A stretch of DNA of 42,625 nucleotides, from positions 1-42,625 of the forward strand of contig WGBX01000149.1 of assembly GCA_015494075.1 (NCBI GenBank), in the 5' to 3' direction. Positions 1 to 7,545 of this stretch are shown here, piece by piece. Positions within the stretch are counted from its first letter, which is position 1; the number at the start of each line of letters is the position of its first letter. Position numbers and translations under genes: made by a program. Origin of the DNA: Flavobacteriaceae bacterium. GTDB lineage: Bacteria > Bacteroidota > Bacteroidia > Flavobacteriales > Flavobacteriaceae. The notes beneath the pieces were generated by a model. The model was given only the letters and a program-made list of their open reading frames with translations. It did not search any database and was not told where the DNA came from.

Positions 1-132
1 ATATAATACTCCTTTATGACCTGTATCTATAGTTGTCATAGATGAAAGAAATAAAATGAGTAAAATAAATAAAATTAATCCGGATGTAAGACCTATTTTT
101 AATTTACGGTCATTCTTTTGGTAATTTTCCAT
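1..132 (-). CDS. Prohibitin/SPFH-like membrane protein, N-terminal part only
   Basis: The frame runs from an ATG at 132 to the left edge of the window, so only the first 44 residues are seen. The protein starts with a short charged stretch, MENYQKNDRKLK, followed by one hydrophobic membrane segment (about residues 13-31). The motif TIDTGHKGVLY then resembles the start of the SPFH domain in bacterial prohibitin homologues, where a glycine-rich V/I-x-x-G-x-x-G-V motif follows the anchor. Prohibitin-like proteins form membrane-associated ring scaffolds. It is divergent from the next gene, with about 200 bases between. The family call rests on a short stretch and is moderate. Confidence 0.55.
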   Translation of the reverse strand, partial: MENYQKNDRKLKIGLTSGLILFILLILFLSSMTTIDTGHKGVLY

Positions 133-253
133 GTTTTTAATTTAAAATTTTAGTAAAAATACAAAAAAGAATGCGCTTTAAGAAAAGTTTTGTAAAAATT
201 AACCTCTAATATTGGTTTGTTTGTCCCATCTTTACATTTAAGAAAAAAAATTG

Positions 254-261
254 TAGTTTTG
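254..261 (+). promoter_or_regulatory. Candidate -7 box (TAGTTTTG) for the ceramide cluster
   Basis: TAGTTTTG fits the Bacteroidota -7 consensus TAnnTTTG and lies 69 bases before the serine palmitoyltransferase start. No clear TTG sits at the proper -33 distance, so this is a half-match. The predicted leader then holds a small hairpin (CTACTT at 262-267 with AAGTAG at 273-278) and an inverted repeat at 291-312. Confidence 0.35.
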
Positions 262-290
262 CTACTTGTTTTAAGTAGTAAAAAAACGAA

Positions 291-312
291 TTGAAATTGA
301 CATAAATTTCAA
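291..312. repeat. Operator-like inverted repeat before serine palmitoyltransferase
   Basis: TTGAAATT (291-298) and AATTTCAA (305-312) form a perfect 8-base inverted repeat around a 6-base spacer, 18 bases before the start codon. It could be a regulator binding site or an RNA hairpin close to the start. The function is inferred only from position. Confidence 0.35.
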
Positions 313-330
313 ACAACTAGAATAAAATTT

Positions 331-1506
331 ATGAAGCCATTAGAAAAAAAATTAGCAGAATACCGCATTCCACAAATGTTTATGGAGCAAGGGATTTATC
401 CTTTTTATCATCCGATAGAAACAGGACAAGATACTGAAGTTATTTTGCGCGGAAAAAAAACTTTAATGTTTGGCTCAAACAGTTATTTGGGACTAACGCA
501 ACATCCAGAAATTATAGAAGCTGGTAAAAAAGCCTTAGACAAATATGGTACAGGAGCTTCCGGATCACGTTTAATGAATGGAAATTTGGATTTGCATGAA
601 AAATTAGAACAAGAGTTAGCTGATTTTGTAGGTAAAGAAGCTGCTACGGTTTTTAGTACGGGATTTCAATCAAATCTGGGTAGTATAGCTGCTTTGGCCG
701 GTCGGAATGATTATATATTGTTAGACGAAAAAAATCACGCATCTATCATTGAAGGTACTCGCCTGTCTTTTGCCAGAGTACTGAAATACAAGCATAATGA
801 TATGCAAGATTTAGAGAAAAAACTCCAATCGTTAGATCAAGATCGTATTATTTTGATTGTAATGGACGGTATTTTCAGCATGGAAGGTGATATTGCACCT
901 TTAGATCAAATTACCGATTTGGCAGACAAGTATAATGCGTCTGTTTATGTTGACGATGCGCATGCATTAGGCGTTTTGGGTAAAAGTGGCGCAGGCACAG
1001 CTGAACATTTTGGTGTTACCGACAAAGTTGACATTATCATGGGAACCTTTAGTAAATCATTAGCCTCATTAGGAGGGTTTGTTGCCGGTAGTAGAGATGC
1101 TATTAATTATTTAAAACACAACGCCCGAGCATTACTTTTTAGTGCTAGTATTCCACCGGCGTCGGCAGCTACAGTTTTAAAAGCTCTTGAAATTATCAAA
1201 CGTGAACCCGAACGCATTGGTCGTTTATGGGAAAATACCAATTATGCTAAAAAATTATTAGTTGACAATGGATTTGATATAGGTGAAAGCACAACACCCA
1301 TAATTCCTATTCATGTTGGTGATGATATTAAAACATATCAGTTAGCCACCTTAATGCTTCAAGATGGTGTGTATGTCAATCCGGTAGTTCATCCGGCTGT
1401 TGAAAAGGGAAAAGCTATCTTGCGATATTCATTAATGGCAACGCATACCAAGGCGCAGATAGACCGCTCTATTGATAGTTTGATCAGATCAAGTAAAAAG
1501 TTGTAA
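331..1506 (+). CDS. spt: Serine palmitoyltransferase (alpha-oxoamine synthase)
   Basis: This PLP enzyme condenses serine with a long-chain acyl thioester to 3-ketosphinganine, the first step of sphingolipid synthesis. The 391 residues match the soluble bacterial enzyme (about 400). Visible landmarks are MFGSNSYLGL (46-55), H136 that would stack on PLP, D208 and H211 in VDDAH, and the Schiff-base lysine K242 in GTFSKSLASLGG. The spacings H136-D208-K242 (72 and 34 residues) equal those I know for the Sphingomonas enzyme (H159, D231, K265). From memory the sequence is closest to the Sphingobacterium multivorum enzyme, for example GTFSKSLASLGGFVAG followed by FLKHNAR-like residues. It heads a five-gene cluster. 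A different oxoamine synthase could not be excluded by motifs alone, but the overall match and the neighbours favour this call. Confidence 0.9.
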   Translation: MKPLEKKLAEYRIPQMFMEQGIYPFYHPIETGQDTEVILRGKKTLMFGSNSYLGLTQHPEIIEAGKKALDKYGTGASGSRLMNGNLDLHEKLEQELADFVGKEAATVFSTGFQSNLGSIAALAGRNDYILLDEKNHASIIEGTRLSFARVLKYKHNDMQDLEKKLQSLDQDRIILIVMDGIFSMEGDIAPLDQITDLADKYNASVYVDDAHALGVLGKSGAGTAEHFGVTDKVDIIMGTFSKSLASLGGFVAGSRDAINYLKHNARALLFSASIPPASAATVLKALEIIKREPERIGRLWENTNYAKKLLVDNGFDIGESTTPIIPIHVGDDIKTYQLATLMLQDGVYVNPVVHPAVEKGKAILRYSLMATHTKAQIDRSIDSLIRSSKKL

Positions 1507-1527
1507 TTTTTTATTAAAAACAGGCCT

Positions 1528-2655
1528 ATGGCATCCATCGAAATTAAAGAAGTTCAATCTAAAAAAGATTTAAAAAAGTTTATTTCTTTTCCAGACCAAC
1601 TTTATAAAGATAATCCTTATCGGGTGCCACCCTTGCATACCTTTGAATATTCAACTTTAGACAAAACCAAAAATCCGGCTTTTGAATTTTGCGATGCTAA
1701 ATATTGGCTAGCTTACCGTGATGGTGAAATCGTTGGCCGTGTTGCCGGTATTATTAATCATAAATCCAATGAAATATGGAATGAAAAAAATGTCCGTTTC
1801 GGATGGATAGATTTTATAGAAGACCAGACAGTAGCCGAAGCATTGTTGAATAAAGTAACTGAATGGGGAAAATCGCAAGGGATGTCAGGTATTCATGGCC
1901 CTTTGGGTTTTTCGGATATGGATCTGGAAGGTATGTTAGTTGAAGGTTTTGATGAGCTATCAACACAAGCCGAAATATATAATTATCCGTATTATCCTAA
2001 ATTTATGGAAAATTTAAATTTCCATAAAGATACAGATTGGTTGCAAATGGAGTTAGAACTGCATATGAATGAAGTCCCGCCTAAAATAAGACGAATTTCA
2101 AAATTGGTTCAACAAAAATATGGTTTAAGATATAAGAATTTTAAAAGCGCCAAACAAATAAAACCTTATGTACAACAACTATTTGAACTGCTTAACCTAT
2201 CTTATAAAGATTTGTATGGGTTTGTTCCGTTAAGCCAAAAACAAATAGATTATTTTACCAAAATGTATTTTGATATGGTCAACCCTAAATATGTTGGAAT
2301 GGTGGTTGATAAAGATGATAAATTAGTCGGATTTGGTTTAGGCATTCTGTCCTTATCAAAAGCTATGCAAAAAGCCAAAGGCAAAATGTTACCTTTTGGT
2401 TGGTTTTATTTACTTAAGGCAATGTATTACAACGATACCATAGATCTGCTTTTACATGCCGTTCATCCGGATTACCAAGGTAAAGGTGTGCCTGCTATAT
2501 TTTATGAAAATATGACCCAAGCTTGTATTGATAATGGCGTTACTAAAGCTATTACCAGCCATATTTTGGAAGACAATAAACCCTCATTACAAATGTTTAA
2601 GAATTTTAAACACCGTCAGCATATGCGCCGAAGAATCTATGCCAAAGAAATTTAA
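1528..2655 (+). CDS. Two-part GNAT-like acyltransferase; candidate bacterial ceramide synthase
   Basis: The 375-residue protein has two GNAT-like halves. The first (about 1-180) contains YWLAYRDGEIVGRVAGI and the conserved stretch GIHGPLGFSDMDLEG. The second (about 200-375) holds the acyl-CoA loop HPDYQGKGVPAIFYE, with QGKG at 317-320. It starts 21 bases after the serine palmitoyltransferase gene. In Caulobacter a GNAT-fold protein encoded near spt (bCerS) N-acylates the sphingoid base. The same role is inferred here from fold and neighbourhood, not from a sequence match I can demonstrate. Homologues are often annotated only as GNAT N-acetyltransferase. Confidence 0.65.
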   Translation: MASIEIKEVQSKKDLKKFISFPDQLYKDNPYRVPPLHTFEYSTLDKTKNPAFEFCDAKYWLAYRDGEIVGRVAGIINHKSNEIWNEKNVRFGWIDFIEDQTVAEALLNKVTEWGKSQGMSGIHGPLGFSDMDLEGMLVEGFDELSTQAEIYNYPYYPKFMENLNFHKDTDWLQMELELHMNEVPPKIRRISKLVQQKYGLRYKNFKSAKQIKPYVQQLFELLNLSYKDLYGFVPLSQKQIDYFTKMYFDMVNPKYVGMVVDKDDKLVGFGLGILSLSKAMQKAKGKMLPFGWFYLLKAMYYNDTIDLLLHAVHPDYQGKGVPAIFYENMTQACIDNGVTKAITSHILEDNKPSLQMFKNFKHRQHMRRRIYAKEI

Positions 2656-2669
2656 GTTGAAGGAAAAAA

Positions 2670-3572
2670 ATGATGACATTTTATAAAAAATTGAGCTTAG
2701 TGGACGTGGTTAACTTAATTTTTTGGTTAGCCATTTTCATTTTTTATATCATTAGTTTTAACCAATCCGCTTACAAATTACATGGTTTTTTGTTATTAGC
2801 CGGTTTGGCTTTTTTTTTAGGAGCGGTTATAAAACTTAGATCTAAAAAACAATTAAATAAAGCCGAAAAATATCTTTTGTTATTTTATCCGGCCATTTTT
2901 TTAATAATGATATTCGATGGTATTCATTTGGTTTTACCATATATTAATTCAAATGTATATGATAAAGAATTATACCAAATTGATTATAGGTTACTAGGAG
3001 TTAATCCTACGGTTTGGATTGAAAATTTTATCAATCCTTATTTGACAGAATTTATGTACCTCTTATATTTTTTCTATTTTCCTATGCCTTTAATTATTTT
3101 GGGATATTTATACAAAACCAAAAAATATAAAGCTTTAGACAAAGCATTAGTGTTTTTGTTTGTAACATATTATGGTGCGTATTTGATGTATTTTTTGGTG
3201 CCGGCTCTCGGTCCGAGATTTTATCCTGAATTAGTATCGCAGCAAAAGGTATCTTTGAATGGTTTATGGTTAACGGATCTTATTCGTAATACAATTAGCT
3301 CATTAGAACATAACAAATTTGATGCTTTTCCAAGTTTACATGCAGCTATTACCTTGGCAACAGTCATTATTGTAGCCCAATATAAAAAAAAATGGTTATG
3401 GTTTTTTGTACCTGTACTTATCGGTATTTTTATATCTTTGATTTATTGTCGCTATCATTATTTTATCGATATGATTGCGGGAGTAATTTGGACGTTAATT
3501 GCTTTTTGGTTAACTGAAAAATTTTATGATAAACTGTATCAAAAATATTTTGTCAGTTTTATTCATGATTAA
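2670..3572 (+). CDS. PAP2-family membrane enzyme, Aur1-like; candidate phosphosphingolipid head-group enzyme
   Basis: An integral membrane protein of 300 residues with about six hydrophobic segments. The PAP2 active-site elements are readable: GPRFYP (181-186), FPSLHA with PSLH at 221-224, and CRYHYFID, giving R261, H263 and D267 (HxxxD). The PSLH form instead of PSGH is typical of the Aur1/PAP2_3 group, which includes inositol-phosphoceramide synthases. It lies 14 bases downstream of the GNAT gene. It could transfer a phospho-head-group to ceramide or dephosphorylate a lipid phosphate; the choice is not settled by sequence. The ORF begins ATGATG; the second ATG at 2673 is an equally possible start. 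Confidence 0.7.
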   Translation: MMTFYKKLSLVDVVNLIFWLAIFIFYIISFNQSAYKLHGFLLLAGLAFFLGAVIKLRSKKQLNKAEKYLLLFYPAIFLIMIFDGIHLVLPYINSNVYDKELYQIDYRLLGVNPTVWIENFINPYLTEFMYLLYFFYFPMPLIILGYLYKTKKYKALDKALVFLFVTYYGAYLMYFLVPALGPRFYPELVSQQKVSLNGLWLTDLIRNTISSLEHNKFDAFPSLHAAITLATVIIVAQYKKKWLWFFVPVLIGIFISLIYCRYHYFIDMIAGVIWTLIAFWLTEKFYDKLYQKYFVSFIHD

Positions 3573-3593
3573 TTTAATAAAAGCTTAGTACAT

Positions 3594-4298
3594 ATGAAAA
3601 AAAAATGGTTTCAGTGGTTAGATTTTGACCGGCAAGATATTCATATCTATATAATTTTACTTAGCGCACCTGTTTTATTAACCATTTATCGTTATCATGC
3701 TTATCCCGGTTTTTTCACGCCTAATATAGATTTTATTTCAGTTGCTGACCAAAATTTGAGTATCAATCAATTTTTTCGCTTTTTTGGGCTATTCTTTGTT
3801 TTGCCTGCACTTTATATCAAATTCTTTATGCATAAGTCTTTGAAAGATTTCGGGCTGGGATTAGGCGATATTAAAATGGGTTTAAAAATTTTAAGTTTCT
3901 TCATTCCTTTGGTGGTTATTACCATTTATTATGCTGCTAAAATGCCGGATTTGCGCACGGAATATCCATTAGCCAAATCTTTATTGACAAATCAATCTCA
4001 TTTGGGAGTTTATGAGTTATTTTACATTCTTTTTTACTACATTGCTTGGGAATTTTACTTTCGTGGGTTTCTACTCTTTGGACTCAAAGATCGTTTTGGC
4101 GCTTTTAATGCAGTACTGATTCAGACCATTTCATCTTGCTTGGTACATATAGGAAAACCCGAAGGGGAAATTATCGGTTCTATTATAGCAGGCGTTATTT
4201 TTGGTCTGATTGCTTTACGCACCAAATCTATTTGGTATGTATTTATCATCCATGCTTTAATTGGAGTATTAACGGATTTATATATAATTTATACATAA
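3594..4298 (+). CDS. CPBP-family (CAAX-like) intramembrane protease homologue
   Basis: A 234-residue membrane protein with about six hydrophobic segments. The CPBP motifs are present: E153-x-x-x-R157 within WEFYFRGFL, H185 in CLVHIG, and a late HALIG with H221. The usual double glutamate EExxxR is reduced to a single one, WExxxR, as occurs in some subgroups. The family includes Rce1-like prenyl-protein proteases and bacteriocin immunity proteins. It sits between the PAP2 enzyme and the reductase with gaps of 21 and 13 bases, so it is likely co-transcribed. What it does in a lipid gene cluster is unknown. Confidence 0.7.
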   Translation: MKKKWFQWLDFDRQDIHIYIILLSAPVLLTIYRYHAYPGFFTPNIDFISVADQNLSINQFFRFFGLFFVLPALYIKFFMHKSLKDFGLGLGDIKMGLKILSFFIPLVVITIYYAAKMPDLRTEYPLAKSLLTNQSHLGVYELFYILFYYIAWEFYFRGFLLFGLKDRFGAFNAVLIQTISSCLVHIGKPEGEIIGSIIAGVIFGLIALRTKSIWYVFIIHALIGVLTDLYIIYT

Positions 4299-4311
4299 AA
4301 AAATACCTTTC

Positions 4312-5298
4312 ATGAATATACTGGTAACCGGCGCCAATGGTTTTATTGGTAGCAATTTGGTAAAACGTCTTGTGTCAGAAGGACATACCGTGAAGAGTTT
4401 GGTGAGAAAAACCTCAGATTTAAGTTATTTGAAGGGTGTTTCTACTGAAATAGTATATGGTGATATTGTCAATACTGATAGTTTAAATGCCGCCTTGCAA
4501 GATGTTGAGCAAGTATTTCATGTAGCCGGATTGGCAGCAGACTGGGGACCGTATGAACTTTTTTATCATATAAACTTTGTAGGAACTAAAAATGTAGCGG
4601 AAGCAGCTGCCAATTGTGGTGTTAGTAAAATGATTTATATAAGTACGGTGGCTTTTCATGGTTTTGGTAAAACCAATATGACAGAGACATCGCCTATCGC
4701 TAAAAAATTGATTCCATATGCTCAAACCAAATATATGGCAGAACAATGGCTTTGGCATTTCCAACAACAAACAAATTTAAAAATTACAGCGGTACGCCCC
4801 GGTAATGTGTATGGGGTTAATGATCGTACTTTTATGCTTAAATATTTAGAAGCTATGCAAACCGGAAAATTTATGGAAATTAATAAAGGAAGAAGTAAAA
4901 CTTGTCCGGTTTTTATCGATAATTTGATTGATATTATTACTTTGGTCAGTCGTGATGATAAAGCTAATGGTCAAGCGTTTATAGCTACGGATGGATTGGA
5001 TATTAATTGGCATACATTTAATTCGAAATTAGCTGATGCCATGAAACTGAAATTACCAAAAGTATCTATCCCTTATTCAGTAGCTTATTCAATTGCAAAA
5101 ATCTATTATGGCATTCACAAAACTTTAGGCCTAAAATCTGAACCTTTTTTAACCCCTTATCGTATTAATAATGGCGGGAAAGACTATCATTTTAGTATTC
5201 AAAAATTACAAGAATATTTTGATTACAAGCCACAAACAGATTTAGATACCGCCATACAAAAAACGGTTAGGTGGTATAAGTCTATACCTCAAATATAA
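4312..5298 (+). CDS. NAD(P)-dependent epimerase/3-beta-HSD-like reductase; candidate ceramide reductase (CerR-like)
   Basis: An extended short-chain dehydrogenase of 328 residues. It has an N-terminal Rossmann motif TGANGFIGS (6-14), an active-site serine near S111 and the catalytic pair Y136-x-x-x-K140 in YAQTK. The middle part (VRPGNVYG, then PVFIDNLID) matches the 3-beta-HSD/nucleoside-diphosphate-sugar epimerase branch. Caulobacter CerR, which reduces the 3-keto group of the sphingoid product, belongs to this branch. Position as the last gene of the cluster supports the same job here. A sugar-modifying role cannot be excluded. Confidence 0.7.
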   Translation: MNILVTGANGFIGSNLVKRLVSEGHTVKSLVRKTSDLSYLKGVSTEIVYGDIVNTDSLNAALQDVEQVFHVAGLAADWGPYELFYHINFVGTKNVAEAAANCGVSKMIYISTVAFHGFGKTNMTETSPIAKKLIPYAQTKYMAEQWLWHFQQQTNLKITAVRPGNVYGVNDRTFMLKYLEAMQTGKFMEINKGRSKTCPVFIDNLIDIITLVSRDDKANGQAFIATDGLDINWHTFNSKLADAMKLKLPKVSIPYSVAYSIAKIYYGIHKTLGLKSEPFLTPYRINNGGKDYHFSIQKLQEYFDYKPQTDLDTAIQKTVRWYKSIPQI

Positions 5299-5312
5299 TT
5301 TAAAATCTTTTT

Positions 5313-5348
5313 TACTTAATAAGATTGATGATAACTATTTATTAAGTA
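5313..5348. repeat. 10-base inverted repeat abutting the mutL-operon promoter
   Basis: TACTTAATAA (5313-5322) and TTATTAAGTA (5339-5348) are exact reverse complements with a 16-base spacer. The right arm ends two bases before the -33 TTG. There is no T-run, so it fits an upstream operator better than a terminator for the preceding cluster. The function is inferred. Confidence 0.35.
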
Positions 5349-5349
5349 C

Positions 5350-5381
5350 TTGACACAATCGGCTTATCTTTTGTATTTTTG
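5350..5381 (+). promoter_or_regulatory. Bacteroidota-type promoter of the small membrane protein-mutL operon
   Basis: TTG at 5350-5352 and TATTTTTG at 5374-5381 are separated by 21 bases and match TTG-N17-23-TAnnTTTG. Transcription would start near 5388, giving a very short leader before the ATG at 5396. Confidence 0.7.
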
Positions 5382-5395
5382 TAAAAAGCCGAATC

Positions 5396-5665
5396 ATGAG
5401 TTCATTTTTTAAATTAAACAGAAATAAAAAATTTTCTTATACGCCTCGTTACTATGACGAACGTAAAGAAAGATTGGAAAACCTCAAAAAACAATACGGT
5501 GAGGAAGAGACAACCGCCGAACAACGTATTCGCGGCAAATTTAAGCGCCCGCGTAAACAAACTATGCCGGGAATTTTTTCAGGTGCTACTTTGCGGACCT
5601 TTTTAATCTTAGGCATCCTCGTTTTGGTTGTTTATTATTTATTACGTAAATATGATTTAATTTAA
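5396..5665 (+). CDS. Small conserved membrane protein upstream of mutL
   Basis: An 89-residue protein with a highly charged, basic N-terminal two thirds and one hydrophobic membrane segment near the C-terminus (about 65-84), ending with a short basic tail. Its stop overlaps the mutL start (TAATG), so the two are translationally linked. A protein like this commonly precedes mutL in Bacteroidota. No function is known to me. Confidence 0.75.
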   Translation: MSSFFKLNRNKKFSYTPRYYDERKERLENLKKQYGEEETTAEQRIRGKFKRPRKQTMPGIFSGATLRTFLILGILVLVVYYLLRKYDLI

Positions 5666-7500
5666 TGGATGCGGGAAGAATAAAACTTTTACCAGACCAT
5701 GTAGCCAACCAAATAGCTGCTGGCGAAGTGGTTCAAAGACCTGCATCTGTGGTTAAAGAATTAATGGAAAACGCTTTGGATGCCGGTGCTGATCACATTA
5801 AACTCATAATTAAAGATGGTGGTAAAAGCCTGATACAAGTAGTCGATAACGGTATGGGTATGAACCCTATTGATGCTCGTATGGCTTTTGAAAGACATGC
5901 AACCAGCAAAATAGCAAATGCAACAGATTTGTTTCAGCTTCAAACCAAAGGGTTTAGAGGTGAAGCCTTAGCATCAATAGCAGCCGTAGCGCATGTTGAA
6001 ATGAAAACCAAAACGACAAATGAAGCATTAGGTACATACCTAAAAATAGAAGGTAGTAAAATTATAAAACAAGAACCCGTTGCAACGCAAGAAGGAACTT
6101 CAATAGCTGTAAAAAATTTATTTTATAATATTCCGGCACGGCGTAAATTCTTGAAATCTATACAAGTTGAAATGCGGCATGTGAATGAAGAGTTTTACCG
6201 CTTAGCACTAGCACATCCGAACATTGCTTTTACCTTAATACATAATGGGCAAATCATATATCAACTTCCTCTATCAAACCGGTTACAGCGAATTAGCAAT
6301 TTATTTGGTCATAAACTACAAGCACAATTAGTACCACTAAAAGAAGAAACGGATTATATTAAAATAGAGGGCTTTATTGGTAAACCCGAATTTGCTAAGC
6401 GCAAAAGAGGCTTACAATATTTTTTTGTCAATAACAGGTATATCAAAAGTTCATATCTTAATCATGCACTTTTAACTGCTTATGAAGGTTTGATTAAAGA
6501 GAAATCTTATCCACCATATTTCATTTACTTCGACATAGCACCCAAACATATTGATGTAAATATTCATCCAACTAAAACTGAAGTAAAGTTCGATGATGAA
6601 CAAACAGTTTATTCAATTTTAAAGGTAGCCGCTAAACATAGTCTGGGGCAATTTAACTTATCACCTTCTATGGATTTTGATAGTCGGCCGGATTTGGAAG
6701 TGCCTTATGATTTTAAAAACAAAGCACCAAAAATTCCGGCTATTAATGTCGATCCGGAATTTAACCCTTTTAAAGATGTTGATGAAGGTTTGCCGGCCAA
6801 AATAAGGCCGCAAAAAATTGAAAAAAATTTGGCTTATTGGGATGCTTTTATGAAAGAAACCGACCAGTTGTCTCAAAACTTGTCAGATTTTCAATCTGTT
6901 TCTTCCGGTAATTTATCCTTAGATATTGAAAGCAGCCTCAACCAGCAGGCATTTCAGTTTAAGCAAAAATATATTATTACTTCCAAAGATCAGCAATTAC
7001 TGATTGTACATCAACATAGAGCACATGCTTTAGTCTTATTTCATAAATTGCTACAACAATTAAAACATGAGTCTATTCCATCACAGCAGCTTATTTTTCC
7101 GGTAGAAATACAATTATTGCCGCACGAGCTTAATTTATTAAAAACTAATATTGACAAAATAATCCAAATGGGTTTTGACCTGAGTTTTTTCCAAGATGCA
7201 GTCTTAGTCAAAGGTGTGCCTATGCAACTCAAAACAATGGCAATAACACATATATTTGAAGATATTTTGCAAGAATTGGATCTAACTAATCCGGATAGCT
7301 TAAACCAAATTGAAGAAAAAATAGCTTTGATTATTGCAGAAAAATCCGCAGTTAAATCCGGACAAAAATTAGAATCGGCAACCATGCAAACTTTGCTGCA
7401 AGATTTATTTCAATTACCAGAACCGGCTTGGACATTAAAAGGAAAAAAAGTTTTTACAACTATAAGTTCCAAACAAATTGATTTAAAATTCGATTTATAA
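5665..7500 (+). CDS. mutL: DNA mismatch repair protein MutL
   Basis: 611 residues, normal for the family. The N-terminal GHKL ATPase is intact: VANQIAAGEVVQRPASVVKE, MENALDAGA, DNGMGM, HATSKI and GFRGEALASIA. The C-terminal dimerisation domain is recognisable, but the endonuclease motifs are degenerate. The DQHAxxExxE region reads HQHRAHALVLFH (H449 in place of Asp, no glutamates). The cysteine of the ACKSAIK-like motif is replaced in AEKSAVK (558-564). The last CPHGRP-like motif is absent. It therefore probably works as a non-nicking MutL. It starts inside the stop of the upstream small gene. Confidence 0.95.
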   Translation: MDAGRIKLLPDHVANQIAAGEVVQRPASVVKELMENALDAGADHIKLIIKDGGKSLIQVVDNGMGMNPIDARMAFERHATSKIANATDLFQLQTKGFRGEALASIAAVAHVEMKTKTTNEALGTYLKIEGSKIIKQEPVATQEGTSIAVKNLFYNIPARRKFLKSIQVEMRHVNEEFYRLALAHPNIAFTLIHNGQIIYQLPLSNRLQRISNLFGHKLQAQLVPLKEETDYIKIEGFIGKPEFAKRKRGLQYFFVNNRYIKSSYLNHALLTAYEGLIKEKSYPPYFIYFDIAPKHIDVNIHPTKTEVKFDDEQTVYSILKVAAKHSLGQFNLSPSMDFDSRPDLEVPYDFKNKAPKIPAINVDPEFNPFKDVDEGLPAKIRPQKIEKNLAYWDAFMKETDQLSQNLSDFQSVSSGNLSLDIESSLNQQAFQFKQKYIITSKDQQLLIVHQHRAHALVLFHKLLQQLKHESIPSQQLIFPVEIQLLPHELNLLKTNIDKIIQMGFDLSFFQDAVLVKGVPMQLKTMAITHIFEDILQELDLTNPDSLNQIEEKIALIIAEKSAVKSGQKLESATMQTLLQDLFQLPEPAWTLKGKKVFTTISSKQIDLKFDL

Positions 7501-7545
7501 GAATAAAATGTTATTGCGCGCTATTATATATTAAAGTCAGTTTAT

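Noticed and set aside
297-323. Sigma-70-like TTGACA ... TAGAAT just before spt
   Set aside because: The spacing is 15 bases, transcription would start at the start codon, and Bacteroidota do not use this consensus as a rule.
331-5298. Biotin synthesis role for the first enzyme (BioF)
   Set aside because: No bio genes are adjacent; the active-site region and neighbours fit serine palmitoyltransferase.
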